A DNA stretch of 64,000 nt. Source: JANQMX01 sp965247175 (lineage in GTDB: Bacteria > Pseudomonadota > Alphaproteobacteria > Kiloniellales > DSM-21159). The notes below the pieces were generated by a model, which was not told the origin of the DNA, did not search any database, and saw nothing but the letters and a program-made list of their open reading frames with translations. Shown piece after piece: positions 8,108 through 16,575 of this stretch; position 1 is the stretch's first letter; every line of letters begins with the position of its first letter. The position numbers and the translations under genes are program-made. The stretch lies in NCBI GenBank assembly GCA_965247175.1, contig OZ252006.1, positions 186,001 to 250,000 of the forward strand, given 5' to 3'.

Positions 8108-9085
8108 GTGACCTTCCTGGTCGAGCGGTTCTTGGAGATGATGGCAGCGGAGCGCGGTGCTGCCGAAAACACTCTGGCTGCTTATCGTCGCGATCTGGAC
8201 AGCGTCTCCGGCTTTCTCACGCCCAGAGGCATCGATATTGGCGCAGCGACGACCGAGGATCTGCGCGACTACCTGGCGTTCCTCACAGACCAAGGCTATG
8301 CGCCGCGCAGCTCGGCGCGTCGCCTCTCCGCGCTCCGGCAGTTCTTTCGCTTCCTCTACAGCGAGGGCTTGCGGGAGGATGACCCCTCGGCAGACCTGGA
8401 CAGCCCGCGTCGCGGTCGCGACCTGCCGAAGTTGCTCGAGGTGGAAGAAGTCGATCGCTTGTTGGCAGCCGCGCGGCAACGGCCAGGCCCGGAGGGCGTC
8501 CGCCTGGTCGCTCTGTTGGAGCTGCTCTACGCCAGCGGCCTCCGGGTTACCGAGCTCGTGACCTTGAAGCTGGGCGCCGTGCAGCGTGACCCGCGGGTCA
8601 TTCTGGTGACCGGCAAAGGAGGGAAGGAACGCCTGGTGCCCCTCAACAGCGCCGCGCGCGCTGCGCTGGAGGCCTATCTCGCGGTACGCAGTGCCTTTCT
8701 GCGCCGGCGCGATGGGCAAACCGAGGAGCAAAACTGGCTCTTCCCGTCGCGCGGGCAGGGCGGTCATCTGACCCGCCACCGGGTCGGTCAACTGCTGAAG
8801 GAGCTGGCGGTCGCAGCGGGCCTGGCTCCGCAGCGGGTTTCGCCGCATGTGCTGCGGCACGCCTTTGCCAGCCATCTGCTGGCCAATGGCGCCGACCTGC
8901 GCGCCGTGCAGCAGATGCTGGGCCACGCCGATATCTCGACGACCCAGATCTATACCCATGTTCTCAATGAACGCTTGCGCCGCCTCGTAGATGAGCACCA
9001 CCCCCTGTCAGGCGGGTCGCGGAGCGACCCGGAGGGCGAGCAGACCGACCCGTCGCAATGCCGCGCGGACGGCATCAAGTCTTGA
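8108..9085 (+). CDS. xerD: Tyrosine recombinase XerD-like
   Basis: 325 residues, GTG start. A SAM-like N-terminal DNA-binding domain covers residues 1-90 and the catalytic domain 105-290. All six catalytic residues can be placed: Arg146 (SGLRVTEL), Lys170 (TGKGGKE), His247 and Arg250 (HVLRHAF), His273 (LGHADI) and Tyr282 (IYTHV). XerC/XerD resolve chromosome dimers at dif. The choice of XerD over XerC rests on similarity of style and on the aroK/aroB neighbourhood. A 38-residue Gly/Asp/Glu-rich tail after the usual C-terminus is unusual and coincides with a hairpin-forming sequence at 9014-9030. Confidence 0.9.
   Translation: MTFLVERFLEMMAAERGAAENTLAAYRRDLDSVSGFLTPRGIDIGAATTEDLRDYLAFLTDQGYAPRSSARRLSALRQFFRFLYSEGLREDDPSADLDSPRRGRDLPKLLEVEEVDRLLAAARQRPGPEGVRLVALLELLYASGLRVTELVTLKLGAVQRDPRVILVTGKGGKERLVPLNSAARAALEAYLAVRSAFLRRRDGQTEEQNWLFPSRGQGGHLTRHRVGQLLKELAVAAGLAPQRVSPHVLRHAFASHLLANGADLRAVQQMLGHADISTTQIYTHVLNERLRRLVDEHHPLSGGSRSDPEGEQTDPSQCRADGIKS
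9014..9030. repeat. Hairpin GGGTCGC-GGA-GCGACCC inside the xerD 3' extension
   Basis: A perfect 7-bp inverted repeat with a 3-base loop lies within the codons of the XerD tail (GGSRSDPEG). It resembles half of a REP-like palindromic element that has been captured as coding sequence. Confidence 0.5.
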
Positions 9086-9171
9086 TCTGCCCTAGGGCGA
9101 GCCGCTAAGACCCTGCCCGAACTCGCGCCGAGCGCCCCGTTACCCGCCATCAGACGAAGGACGTCATTCCC

Positions 9172-10155
9172 ATGAGCTTTACGATTGTCGAGCAGGCGCC
9201 CGCGCGCCTCAACCGCAGCGAACTGGCCGTGCCCGGCAGCAACTATCGCTTCTTGGAGAAGGCGGCGGAATCGTCGGCAGACGTTATCTTTCTCGACCTG
9301 GAAGATGCGGTGGCGCTCGACGATAAGGTGCAAGCGCGCAAGAACATCATCAAGGCGCTGCAGGAGCTCGACTGGGGCACACGCACCATGTCGGTGCGCA
9401 TCAACGGCCTCGACACTCACTACATGTATCGCGACGTCGTCGATATTCTCGAGCAGGCTGGCGAGCGTCTCGATCTGATCATGATCCCCAAGGTCGGCAC
9501 AGCCGCCGACGTCTACGCTGTCGACATGCTGGTGACCCAGGTCGAAGACGCGGTGGGCCGCGAGAAGAAGATCGGCTTCGAGATGATCATCGAAACGGCA
9601 CTCGGCATGGCCAATGTCGACGAGATCGCCGGCGCCAGCCCGCGCAATGAGTCGCTGCATTTCGGCGTGGCCGACTACGCCGCCTCCACCAAGGCGCGGA
9701 CCACCGTGATCGGCGGCCCGAACCCGCTCTACGGCGTGCTGACCGACCCGCCGGCCGATGGCGGCGCCCGGCAGTTCCACTGGGGCGACATGTGGCACTA
9801 TGCCATCGCCCGCATGGTTGTGGCTGCGCGCGCCAATGGCCTCCGGCCCATCGACGGGCCTTTTGGCGACTTCTCCGATCCCGACGGCTACAAGGCCCAG
9901 GCCTACCGCGCCGCTGTTTTGGGCTGCGAGGGCAAGTGGGCCATCCATCCCAGCCAGATCGACCTCGCAAACGAGATCAACAGCCCCTCTGATGCCGAAA
10001 TCGACAAGGCCAAGCGCATCCTGGAAGCCATGGAAGAGGCGCAGCGCGAGGGCAAGGGCGCGGTCGCGCTGGATGGCCGGCTGATCGACATCGCCTCGAT
10101 CAAGCAAGCCGAGGTGCTGGTCCAGAAAGCCAAGATGATCGCCGAGAGCGCCTAG
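9172..10155 (+). CDS. mcl: L-malyl-CoA/beta-methylmalyl-CoA lyase (HpcH/HpaI family)
   Basis: 327 residues of the citrate-lyase beta/HpcH aldolase fold. Characteristic segments are RSELAVPGSN, DVIFLDLEDAVALDDK, SVRINGLDTHYMYRDVVDILEQAG, MIPKVGTAADVYAVD, FEMIIETALG (metal-binding Glu), DGPFGDFSD and GKWAIHPSQI. These match alphaproteobacterial Mcl1, which cleaves L-malyl-CoA to acetyl-CoA and glyoxylate and forms beta-methylmalyl-CoA from propionyl-CoA and glyoxylate in the ethylmalonyl-CoA route and related cycles. The cupin gene follows after 24 bases, so the two are probably co-transcribed. Confidence 0.9.
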   Translation: MSFTIVEQAPARLNRSELAVPGSNYRFLEKAAESSADVIFLDLEDAVALDDKVQARKNIIKALQELDWGTRTMSVRINGLDTHYMYRDVVDILEQAGERLDLIMIPKVGTAADVYAVDMLVTQVEDAVGREKKIGFEMIIETALGMANVDEIAGASPRNESLHFGVADYAASTKARTTVIGGPNPLYGVLTDPPADGGARQFHWGDMWHYAIARMVVAARANGLRPIDGPFGDFSDPDGYKAQAYRAAVLGCEGKWAIHPSQIDLANEINSPSDAEIDKAKRILEAMEEAQREGKGAVALDGRLIDIASIKQAEVLVQKAKMIAESA

Positions 10156-10179
10156 CGCGCAGGCTGGCCGGGTAGTCCA

Positions 10180-10791
10180 ATGAACGGCGCCGCGCCTGTC
10201 ACCGAGGCCGTCGCGGCGCTGTTCCGCGCCAAGATCACAGAAGGCTGCGAAGGGGCTGACGCGCTCGAAGAGGCCCTTGTGCTGCTTGAGCAGGCGCATT
10301 CTGGCTTGGCGCCGGAGCCGAACCGCCTGCCGGCGCTTCGCTATTGGGAAGAGGTCCTGACGCTTGCCGACGATGGCGCTCCGGCCGACTTGATGGCCGC
10401 GCTACGTCGGGCAGCGCCGAGCTTCCATTGGCGCCAAAACCCGAACTACCTGACCACGCTCCACCCGGACTATCTCTCTGGCTATGCCTTCACCGAGTTC
10501 GTCGGCGAGGTGGCGCCTTTGGCGCAGGAGGGGCTGCGTGTCGGCCTGCTGTTGATCGGGCCGGACCGCCACTATCCGGAGCACAATCATCCGGCCGAGG
10601 AGATCTATTTGCCTCTGACGCCGGCCTCCTGGTGGCGCGCTGGGGAGGACTGGCGCGATTTGGATGGCGGGCAGGTCATTCACCACGAGCCCTGGCGGGT
10701 GCATGCGACGAAGACGGGCAAGGTTCCGCTCCTCGCGCTCTACGCCTGGCTGGGTGAGGTCGCGCGCAATGCGGAATTGACGGTTGCTTAA
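10180..10791 (+). CDS. Dimethylsulfoniopropionate (DMSP) lyase-family cupin
   Basis: 203 residues. A helical N-terminal half is followed by a cupin with the signature GPDRHYPEHNHPAEEIYLPL. Putative metal ligands are His135, His137, Glu141 and His175 (WRVHATK), with Tyr132 nearby. The YP-H-HPAEE-Y pattern is that of the DddL/DddQ/DddW DMSP lyase superfamily, whose members release dimethyl sulfide and acrylate from DMSP. The family also contains proteins without lyase activity, so the substrate is inferred. It lies 24 bases after malyl-CoA lyase, an enzyme able to handle propionyl-CoA, a downstream product of acrylate. Confidence 0.75.
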   Translation: MNGAAPVTEAVAALFRAKITEGCEGADALEEALVLLEQAHSGLAPEPNRLPALRYWEEVLTLADDGAPADLMAALRRAAPSFHWRQNPNYLTTLHPDYLSGYAFTEFVGEVAPLAQEGLRVGLLLIGPDRHYPEHNHPAEEIYLPLTPASWWRAGEDWRDLDGGQVIHHEPWRVHATKTGKVPLLALYAWLGEVARNAELTVA

Positions 10792-10864
10792 GTGGGTGTG
10801 CCCTTAATCGCCTGGGACCCGGGGCAGCTGCGGGCCCAAAGAGAGACAAGGAAGGCAGGTGGCC

Positions 10865-12148
10865 ATGGATACGCAAGTCGCGGTCGTCGGGCTCGGTTAC
10901 GTCGGGCTGCCCGTGGCGCTCGCTTTCGGCGCCAAGGTTCCGACCGTCGGTTTCGACGTCAATGCTGACAAGATCGCCGCCTATCGCGAGGGGCGAGACC
11001 CCACCAACGAGGCGCCGCCGGAAGACTTCACGGCCGCCAAGCACATGAGCTTTACCAACGACCCCGCGGCCATCGCCGAGGCTGAGTATGTCGTCGTCGC
11101 CGTGCCGACGCCGATCGACGGCGCCAATCGGCCGGACATGGGGGCATTGCGGGCCGCCAGCCGCACCGTGGGTCAAAACCTGAAGCGCGGCGCCGTGGTG
11201 ATCTATGAGTCGACGGTTTATCTGGGTGCGACGGAAGAGATCTGCGCGCCCATCCTGGAGCAGGAGTCCGGTCTCCGCTGGCGCGAGGACTTCTTTCTGG
11301 GCTATTCGCCCGAGCGCATCAATCCGGGCGACCGCGAGCATACTCTGAGCAAGATCATTAAGGTCGTCTCCGGCGACAGCGAGGAGACCTGCGCCAAGGT
11401 CGCAGCGCTCTATGAGGCGATCATCGATGCCGGGGTCCACCGCGCTTCCTCGATCAGGGTGGCCGAAGCCGCCAAGGTGATCGAGAACACCCAGCGTGAC
11501 CTCAACATTGCGCTGATGAACGAGCTTTCCCTGATCTTCAACCGCATGGACATCGACACCAAGGAGGTGCTGGCGGCAGCAGGGACCAAGTGGAATTTCC
11601 TGCGCTTCCATCCAGGTTTGGTCGGCGGCCACTGCATCGGGGTCGACCCCTACTACCTGACCCACAAGGCCGAAGAACTGGGCTACCACCCTGAGGTCAT
11701 CCTCGCCGGGCGCCGTATCAACGACACCATGGGCAAGTTCGTCGCGCAGGAGACGATCAAGCGCATCATGCGCACCGGCAAGGGCCTGCAGCAGGCGGCC
11801 GTGACGGTCCTGGGCGTGACCTTCAAGCCCAACGTCCCGGATGTGCGCAATTCCAAGGTGCTCGACGTGGTGCAGGAGCTGCGCGACTTCGGCCTCGCCG
11901 TCACCCTGCACGACCCCATCGCCGACGGCGAGGAGGTGCGGTCGATGTTTGGCTCGATCTCCTGCCCCTGGGAGGCTCTGCCGGAGTCCGACGCCTTGAT
12001 CGTCGGCGCGCCGCACACGGTCCTCATGGAGCGGCCGGCCGAGGAGATCTGTGCCAAGCTCAAGCCCGGCGGGCTCTGCGTCGACGTGATGGGCGGATTG
12101 TCGCCGGAGCCCTTCCGCGCCGGCGGCTACAGCTACTGGCGCTTGTAG
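10865..12148 (+). CDS. UDP-N-acetylhexosamine 6-dehydrogenase, TviB/WbpO type
   Basis: About 427 residues. NAD-binding motif VGLGYVGLPVALAF at the N-terminus, middle domain VIENTQRDLNIALMNELS, catalytic region with GGHCIGVDPYYL (nucleophilic Cys near residue 257), and C-terminal VLGVTFKPNVPDVRNSKV. This family oxidises UDP-GlcNAc or UDP-GalNAc to the uronic acid for capsule or O-antigen. A GTG at 10859 is an alternative start; ATG 10865 fits family N-termini and lies after AAGGAAG. The gene stands apart from other glycan genes here; galE and gtrA are 50 kb away. It converges on the b561 gene with a 16-base overlap of 3' ends. Confidence 0.92.
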   Translation: MDTQVAVVGLGYVGLPVALAFGAKVPTVGFDVNADKIAAYREGRDPTNEAPPEDFTAAKHMSFTNDPAAIAEAEYVVVAVPTPIDGANRPDMGALRAASRTVGQNLKRGAVVIYESTVYLGATEEICAPILEQESGLRWREDFFLGYSPERINPGDREHTLSKIIKVVSGDSEETCAKVAALYEAIIDAGVHRASSIRVAEAAKVIENTQRDLNIALMNELSLIFNRMDIDTKEVLAAAGTKWNFLRFHPGLVGGHCIGVDPYYLTHKAEELGYHPEVILAGRRINDTMGKFVAQETIKRIMRTGKGLQQAAVTVLGVTFKPNVPDVRNSKVLDVVQELRDFGLAVTLHDPIADGEEVRSMFGSISCPWEALPESDALIVGAPHTVLMERPAEEICAKLKPGGLCVDVMGGLSPEPFRAGGYSYWRL

Positions 12149-12720
12149 CTCGCTCCAAGGGGCAGCATCCGCCGCAACACCTGGTCCTTGAGCACCAGAT
12201 GATGCTTCAGGGCCGCTGCAATGTGCAGCACCAGCAGCACACCGAAGCACCAGGCGAGCCATTGGTGGGTGGTCAGCGTCACCTCGAACAGCGCTTCGTC
12301 CGGGCCGGTGAGATGGGGTACGGGCACCAGCCCGAAGACCTCGGTCGGCACCTGAATGGGTGAGCTGGAGACCATCAGCCAGCCGGTCAGCGGCAGCAGG
12401 ATGAAGAAGGCATAGAGCCCCCAGTGGGTTGCGTGCGCCAGGCGCTTCTCCCAGCCAGCGAGGCTGTCGGGCAGTTCCGGTGCTGTGTTGACCAGGCGCC
12501 AGAGCAGCCGCAGCAGCGCCAACGTGAGAATGCAGAAGCCCAGCGACTTGTGGAGCTGGTAGAGTTCGAACTTCTGCATCAAGTCGCTCTCAAACCAGCG
12601 CGTCATGGCAAAGCCGATCGGCCAGGCGGCCAGGATCAGCGCCGCCATGGCCCAGTGCAGCGCCATGGCAAGCCAGCCCCAGCTCTCCTGACTGTTGCGC
12701 AGGCTCACGGTGACGCTCAC
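12133..12720 (-). CDS. Cytochrome b561 family (CybB-type) membrane protein
   Basis: 195 residues, four transmembrane helices, with haem-ligand histidines in LAMALHWAMAALILAAWP, LYQLHKSLGF, HATHWGLYAF and LTTHQWLAWCFG / LHIAAALKHH. CybB proteins transfer electrons between quinol and periplasmic acceptors, including superoxide. GTG start at 12720 overlaps the TGA of the upstream dioxygenase-like gene (GTGA), so translation is coupled. The context suggests it exchanges electrons with, or detoxifies products of, the neighbouring DoxX/dioxygenase pair. Confidence 0.9.
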   Translation of the reverse strand: MSVTVSLRNSQESWGWLAMALHWAMAALILAAWPIGFAMTRWFESDLMQKFELYQLHKSLGFCILTLALLRLLWRLVNTAPELPDSLAGWEKRLAHATHWGLYAFFILLPLTGWLMVSSSPIQVPTEVFGLVPVPHLTGPDEALFEVTLTTHQWLAWCFGVLLVLHIAAALKHHLVLKDQVLRRMLPLGASYKRQ

Positions 12721-13421
12721 GCGGGCGCCCGGCCGGGGAGGACGATATCGAAGCGGGCGCGAAGGGCGCCTGGCTCGATATCGCTGCCGTCCTCGACCTT
12801 GGCGATGAGGGCGGCGCGCAGCGCCGGGTCGCGCACCGAGTTCAACAAGCCGTCGCGGCGGTTGAGCGGCTCGTCCGGGAAGTACATCTGCGTGACCAGC
12901 GGTGTACCGCCTGGGAAGCCGGCGACAAAGTGTATGTGCGGCGTACGGCCGGGGTAGGCGGCCGGCTTTACGGTGACGAAGCTGTATTGGCCGTCGCCAT
13001 CCGTCCGCGTCCAGCCGAAGCCTTGGAAGTTCGGATCGAGCAGCTCGGCACCGCGGGCGTTCGGATGGCGGTAGCGCCCGCCCTTGTCGGTCTGCCAGAT
13101 TTGCACCACGGCGCCGCGGAGAGGCTGCCCCTCCACATCGAAGACGCGTCCCGTCAGGTGGATGATGGTGCCTTCGGCTCGCCCGCTTGCCCCGGGCGCC
13201 AAGGTCAGGTCGTTGTCCTGCTCTCGCGGAAAGGCGGTCGGATAGAAGGGACCGAGCGGTTGCTGTGCCGTGGCGGCGAGAGCGGCCAGCGCATCGAACG
13301 GCAGTGTCAGGCTGCCAGCGAACGGCAGGAGCGCAGCACCACCGATCAGCCGGCGGCGCGAGAGCCGGTCGCGGAGTTCCGTTAGGCGGGCAGGTGTGTC
13401 GCTTTGCGTCATGGCAAGCAT
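12717..13421 (-). CDS. Tat-exported intradiol ring-cleavage dioxygenase-like protein
   Basis: About 234 residues. Twin-arginine-like signal SRRRLIGGAALLPFAGSL near residue 25, ending around DALA. The rest is the dioxygenase-C beta sandwich: GRVFDVEGQPLRGAVVQIWQ, then iron-ligand candidates Tyr in GGRYRHP, Tyr in PAAYPG, and His-X-His in TPHIHF. It is shorter than catechol or protocatechuate dioxygenases and exported, which is typical of the periplasmic intradiol-like group with poorly known substrates. The start is uncertain (13421 or 13412; neither has a good ribosome site). It is the middle gene of the DoxX-dioxygenase-b561 group, although a hairpin precedes it. Confidence 0.82.
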   Translation of the reverse strand: MLAMTQSDTPARLTELRDRLSRRRLIGGAALLPFAGSLTLPFDALAALAATAQQPLGPFYPTAFPREQDNDLTLAPGASGRAEGTIIHLTGRVFDVEGQPLRGAVVQIWQTDKGGRYRHPNARGAELLDPNFQGFGWTRTDGDGQYSFVTVKPAAYPGRTPHIHFVAGFPGGTPLVTQMYFPDEPLNRRDGLLNSVRDPALRAALIAKVEDGSDIEPGALRARFDIVLPGRAPA

Positions 13422-13482
13422 GTGAAGGCTGTTCGCGGCACTTCCAAGTCGGTGGCGCTCACGCTTCTGTGACAAAAGCAGA

Positions 13483-13510
13483 GGCCCGCGTCTGACATGC
13501 GACGCGGGCC
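13483..13510 (-). terminator. Rho-independent-like terminator after the DoxX gene
   Basis: Perfect 10-bp inverted repeat GGCCCGCGTC / GACGCGGGCC with an 8-base loop, followed on the minus strand by CTCTGCTTTTGTC. It lies between the DoxX stop (13539) and the dioxygenase start (13421), so read-through to the downstream genes may be partial. Confidence 0.65.
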
Positions 13511-13538
13511 CCTTCATGGTCGGGTGGGTGGTGGGGGG

Positions 13539-13973
13539 TCAGGCGGTTGCCAAAGCCTTGATCTTGAAGGTCCTGGCGAGGCGGTTCTGCAGGGCGAAGG
13601 CGCCGTCGCCGATCAGGCCGTGGGCCAGGGCGGCCACCGCGAGGAAGGCAGGATACTCCCAGCCGCCGCCTTCATTGCTGAACAGCCAGCCCTTGTCGCC
13701 GTGGGCGAAGACGATGGTGCCGAGCAGAAGCGGGACCAGCGAGAGAGAGACCCAGCGGCCGAAGACGCCGGCCAGGATGGCGATGCCGCCGCCGATCTCG
13801 GCGACGATGGTAAGGTAGGCGAAGACCTCCGGTAGGCCGAGGGAGGCGAAGTAGGCGGCGGTGCCGGCAGGTGTGAAGACGACGACCTTCAGAAGGCCGT
13901 GGGCGATGAACATGATGCCGAGGGCGGCGCGCAGGGCGAAGGCGCCGTAGGGGGCGGTGCGGGTATCGATCAT
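13539..13973 (-). CDS. DoxX family membrane protein
   Basis: 144 residues with four hydrophobic segments. LRAALGIMFIAHGLLK is the signature first helix; then LGLPEVFAYLTIVAEIGGGIAIL and LSLVPLLLGTIVFAHGDKGW. DoxX proteins are quinone-linked small membrane subunits in oxidoreductive stress systems. ATG at 13973 has GAAGGAGAG upstream; the longer frame to 14015 lacks one. It is divergent from a LysR regulator, 134 bases apart with palindromes between, an arrangement in which the regulator usually controls the divergent gene. Confidence 0.9.
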   Translation of the reverse strand: MIDTRTAPYGAFALRAALGIMFIAHGLLKVVVFTPAGTAAYFASLGLPEVFAYLTIVAEIGGGIAILAGVFGRWVSLSLVPLLLGTIVFAHGDKGWLFSNEGGGWEYPAFLAVAALAHGLIGDGAFALQNRLARTFKIKALATA

Positions 13974-14047
13974 GGAAGCTCTCCTTCTGTCATCGGTGTT
14001 TGCGCGGGTGCGCATCGTTCCTTGCGTCTGTCCGAGATTTGATAATT

Positions 14048-14100
14048 CCCAATGGAGAAAAAATAGGGCACAATCGAAACATATTGTTTCCTATTGGGAG
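14048..14100. promoter_or_regulatory. Probable LysR operator region between DoxX and LysR genes
   Basis: A perfect palindrome GAAACA-TAT-TGTTTC (14076-14090) is nested in an outer inverted pair CCCAAT (14048-14053) and ATTGGG (14093-14098). The 15-bp inner site has the T-N11-A shape of LysR-type recognition sites. The region is markedly AT-rich compared with its surroundings. Confidence 0.55.
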
Positions 14101-14107
14101 AGTGAGC

Positions 14108-15025
14108 TTGGATCGTCTCAAACGCCTGGAGACCTTCCTGCTAGTTGCGGACAGCGGGTCCTTCTCTGTCGCGGCGGAGCGGAGCCGGCAGTCGAAGGGC
14201 TCGGTCAGCAAGCAGATCAAGCAATTGGAGGAAGACCTCGGCGTCCGGCTGCTGCAGCGGACCACCCGTCGCGTTTCCCTAACCGACACGGGGCGCGCCT
14301 ACATGCAGCGCGCCCGCGAAGCCCTTGGCCTCCTGGAGGAGGCGCAGAAGGAGGCGGGGCAGGAGACCGCCCAAGCGCGGGGGCGGCTGCGGGTCAACGC
14401 CCCCATGTCCTTTGGCGTGCGCCACCTGGCACCGCTTTTGGCTGACTACCGTGCGGCGCATCCTGCCGTCGACGTGGAGCTCAGTTTGAACGATCGCCGC
14501 GTCGATCTGGTGGAGGAGGGCTACGACCTCGCCATCCGCATCGGCATCCTGGAGGACAGTAGCCTGGTGGCCCGGCGCCTGGCCGCTTGTCGCATGGTGG
14601 TCTGCGCGGCCCCGGACTACCTCGCCCGCCGCGGTCATCCGAGCACGCCCGACGACCTCATGGCCCACGATTGCCTCTGCTACAGCTATACCTTCCAGGG
14701 CGAGACCTGGCCGCTGCTGGGCCCAGGCGGAGAGCGCTATACGATCCGGCCGCGCGGGCCGCTGATTGCCAACAACGGCGATGCCTTGGCCGTGGCAGCG
14801 GTGACCGGCCTCGGCATCGTTCTCCAGCCCAGCTTCATCGTCGGGCCTGACCTCAAGGCCGGCAGGCTTGAGCCCGTCTTGCCGGGCTACGAGGTGCCGG
14901 CCCTTCAGGTTTCCGCCCTCTATGCGCCCGGTCGTTATCTGCCCCTTAAGGTAAGAAGCTTTATCGATTTCCTTGCTGCCCGCTTTGCGCCCGAGGCGCC
15001 TTGGGATGCAGGGCTTCCGACTTGA
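14108..15025 (+). CDS. LysR family transcriptional regulator
   Basis: 305 residues. The N-terminal winged HTH covers residues 1-60 ([40 protein letters not shown]), with the effector domain at about 90-295. Start chosen as TTG 14108, since GGAG lies seven bases upstream and the resulting [10 protein letters not shown] is the canonical LysR N-terminus; GTG 14102 is too close to that site. It diverges from DoxX, so it probably senses a quinone, catechol or oxidant and regulates the DoxX/dioxygenase/b561 genes. Confidence 0.93.
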   Translation: MDRLKRLETFLLVADSGSFSVAAERSRQSKGSVSKQIKQLEEDLGVRLLQRTTRRVSLTDTGRAYMQRAREALGLLEEAQKEAGQETAQARGRLRVNAPMSFGVRHLAPLLADYRAAHPAVDVELSLNDRRVDLVEEGYDLAIRIGILEDSSLVARRLAACRMVVCAAPDYLARRGHPSTPDDLMAHDCLCYSYTFQGETWPLLGPGGERYTIRPRGPLIANNGDALAVAAVTGLGIVLQPSFIVGPDLKAGRLEPVLPGYEVPALQVSALYAPGRYLPLKVRSFIDFLAARFAPEAPWDAGLPT

Positions 15026-15143
15026 GGGCGGGCGGCGGGAGGCCCATTTTCCCTGGAGTCGCCTCCATTGGGCCGTTACAAAGGCAGCCCGCGCGCCGGC
15101 CCTTGGGCTTTGGCCGGGGCGCCATGCGATTGAGAGAGTGAGA

Positions 15144-16523
15144 ATGCCTACGACCTGGTCACCGGACTCCTGGCGCGGCAAGCCGATCCAGCAAGTCCCG
15201 GATTATCCCGACGCGGCGGCGCTGAGCGCTGCAGAAGAGACGCTGCGCGGCTATCCCCCGCTCGTCTTCGCCGGCGAGGCGCGCAAGCTTCGCCAGCAGC
15301 TGGCGGCGGTGGCCGAGGGCCAGGCATTTCTGCTCCAGGGCGGCGACTGCGCCGAGAGCTTCGCGGAGTTCCATCCGAACAACATTCGCGACACCTTCCG
15401 TCTGCTGCTGCAGATGGCGGTGGTCCTTACCTTTGGCGCGGCTTGCCCCGTGGTGAAGGTCGGCCGCATGGCCGGACAGTTCGCCAAGCCCCGCTCCGCA
15501 CCGACGGAGACACAGGGCGATCAGGAACTGCCAAGCTACCGCGGCGACATCATCAACGACATTGGCTTTGAGGCCGGCGGCCGCGCCCCCGACCCCGAGC
15601 GCTTGCTGCGCGCCTACAATCAGGCGGCGGCAACCCTCAACCTCTTGCGCGCTTTTGCCCAGGGCGGCTTTGCCGACCTGCACAAGGTCAATGAATGGAA
15701 CCTGAAGTTCGTCTCCGGTTCGTCTCAAGGCGAGCGCTATGAGGAGATGGCCTCGCGCATCAGCGAGGCGCTGGACTTCATGGAGGCCTGCGGTATCACG
15801 CCGGACAGCGTGCCGCAGATGCGCGAGACCGACTTCTATACCAGCCACGAGGCGCTGCTGCTCAACTACGAGGAGCCGCTGACCCGCATCGACAGCCTGA
15901 CGGGTCAGCCCTATGCCTGCTCGGCGCACATGATCTGGATCGGTGACCGCACCCGGCAGCTTGATGGCGCTCATGTCGAGTATGCCAAGGGTGTGCACAA
16001 TCCCATCGGTATGAAGTGTGGGCCGAGCCTCGACCCGGACGACATGCTCCGCCTTATCGATGCGCTGAATCCGGCCAACGAGGCAGGCCGGATGGTGCTC
16101 ATCGTGCGCATGGGCGCGGGCAAGCTCGAAGCCGGCCTGCCCAAGCTCATCCGCGCCGTCGAGCGTGAGGGCAAGCAGGTCGTTTGGTCCTGCGATCCCA
16201 TGCACGGCAACACCATCAAGTCGGCCAGCGGCTACAAGACGCGGCCCTTCGACCGCATCCTCTCGGAGGTTCGCGAGTTCTTCGCGGTGCACAGCGCAGA
16301 GGGGACGTACGCGGGTGGCGTGCATTTCGAGATGACCGGTCAGGACGTGACCGAATGCACCGGCGGGGCCCAGGCAATCAGTGATGATAACCTCGGCGAC
16401 CGCTATCACACGCACTGCGACCCGCGGCTCAATGCCAGCCAGTCCCTCGAGCTCGCCTTCCTGCTGGCCGAGGAGCTCAAGGCCGAGCGGCAAGGACAAC
16501 AGCAGCGTCAGGCGGCCGAGTAG
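15144..16523 (+). CDS. Class II 3-deoxy-7-phosphoheptulonate (DAHP) synthase
   Basis: First committed step of aromatic biosynthesis, condensing PEP and erythrose 4-phosphate. 459 residues from ATG 15144 ([17 protein letters not shown]), the conserved N-terminus of the plant-like class II family; the frame is open upstream but without family sequence. Diagnostic segments are [13 protein letters not shown] (metal-binding Cys), [62 protein letters not shown] and the C-terminal ECTGGAQAI. aroB and aroK lie 10 kb away, so the pathway is scattered. Confidence 0.96.
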   Translation: MPTTWSPDSWRGKPIQQVPDYPDAAALSAAEETLRGYPPLVFAGEARKLRQQLAAVAEGQAFLLQGGDCAESFAEFHPNNIRDTFRLLLQMAVVLTFGAACPVVKVGRMAGQFAKPRSAPTETQGDQELPSYRGDIINDIGFEAGGRAPDPERLLRAYNQAAATLNLLRAFAQGGFADLHKVNEWNLKFVSGSSQGERYEEMASRISEALDFMEACGITPDSVPQMRETDFYTSHEALLLNYEEPLTRIDSLTGQPYACSAHMIWIGDRTRQLDGAHVEYAKGVHNPIGMKCGPSLDPDDMLRLIDALNPANEAGRMVLIVRMGAGKLEAGLPKLIRAVEREGKQVVWSCDPMHGNTIKSASGYKTRPFDRILSEVREFFAVHSAEGTYAGGVHFEMTGQDVTECTGGAQAISDDNLGDRYHTHCDPRLNASQSLELAFLLAEELKAERQGQQQRQAAE

Positions 16524-16575
16524 AGGGCACCCGCGCCGCCTCCGCTAGTCAGGATCTCTCCGAGGGGAGGCCAAG

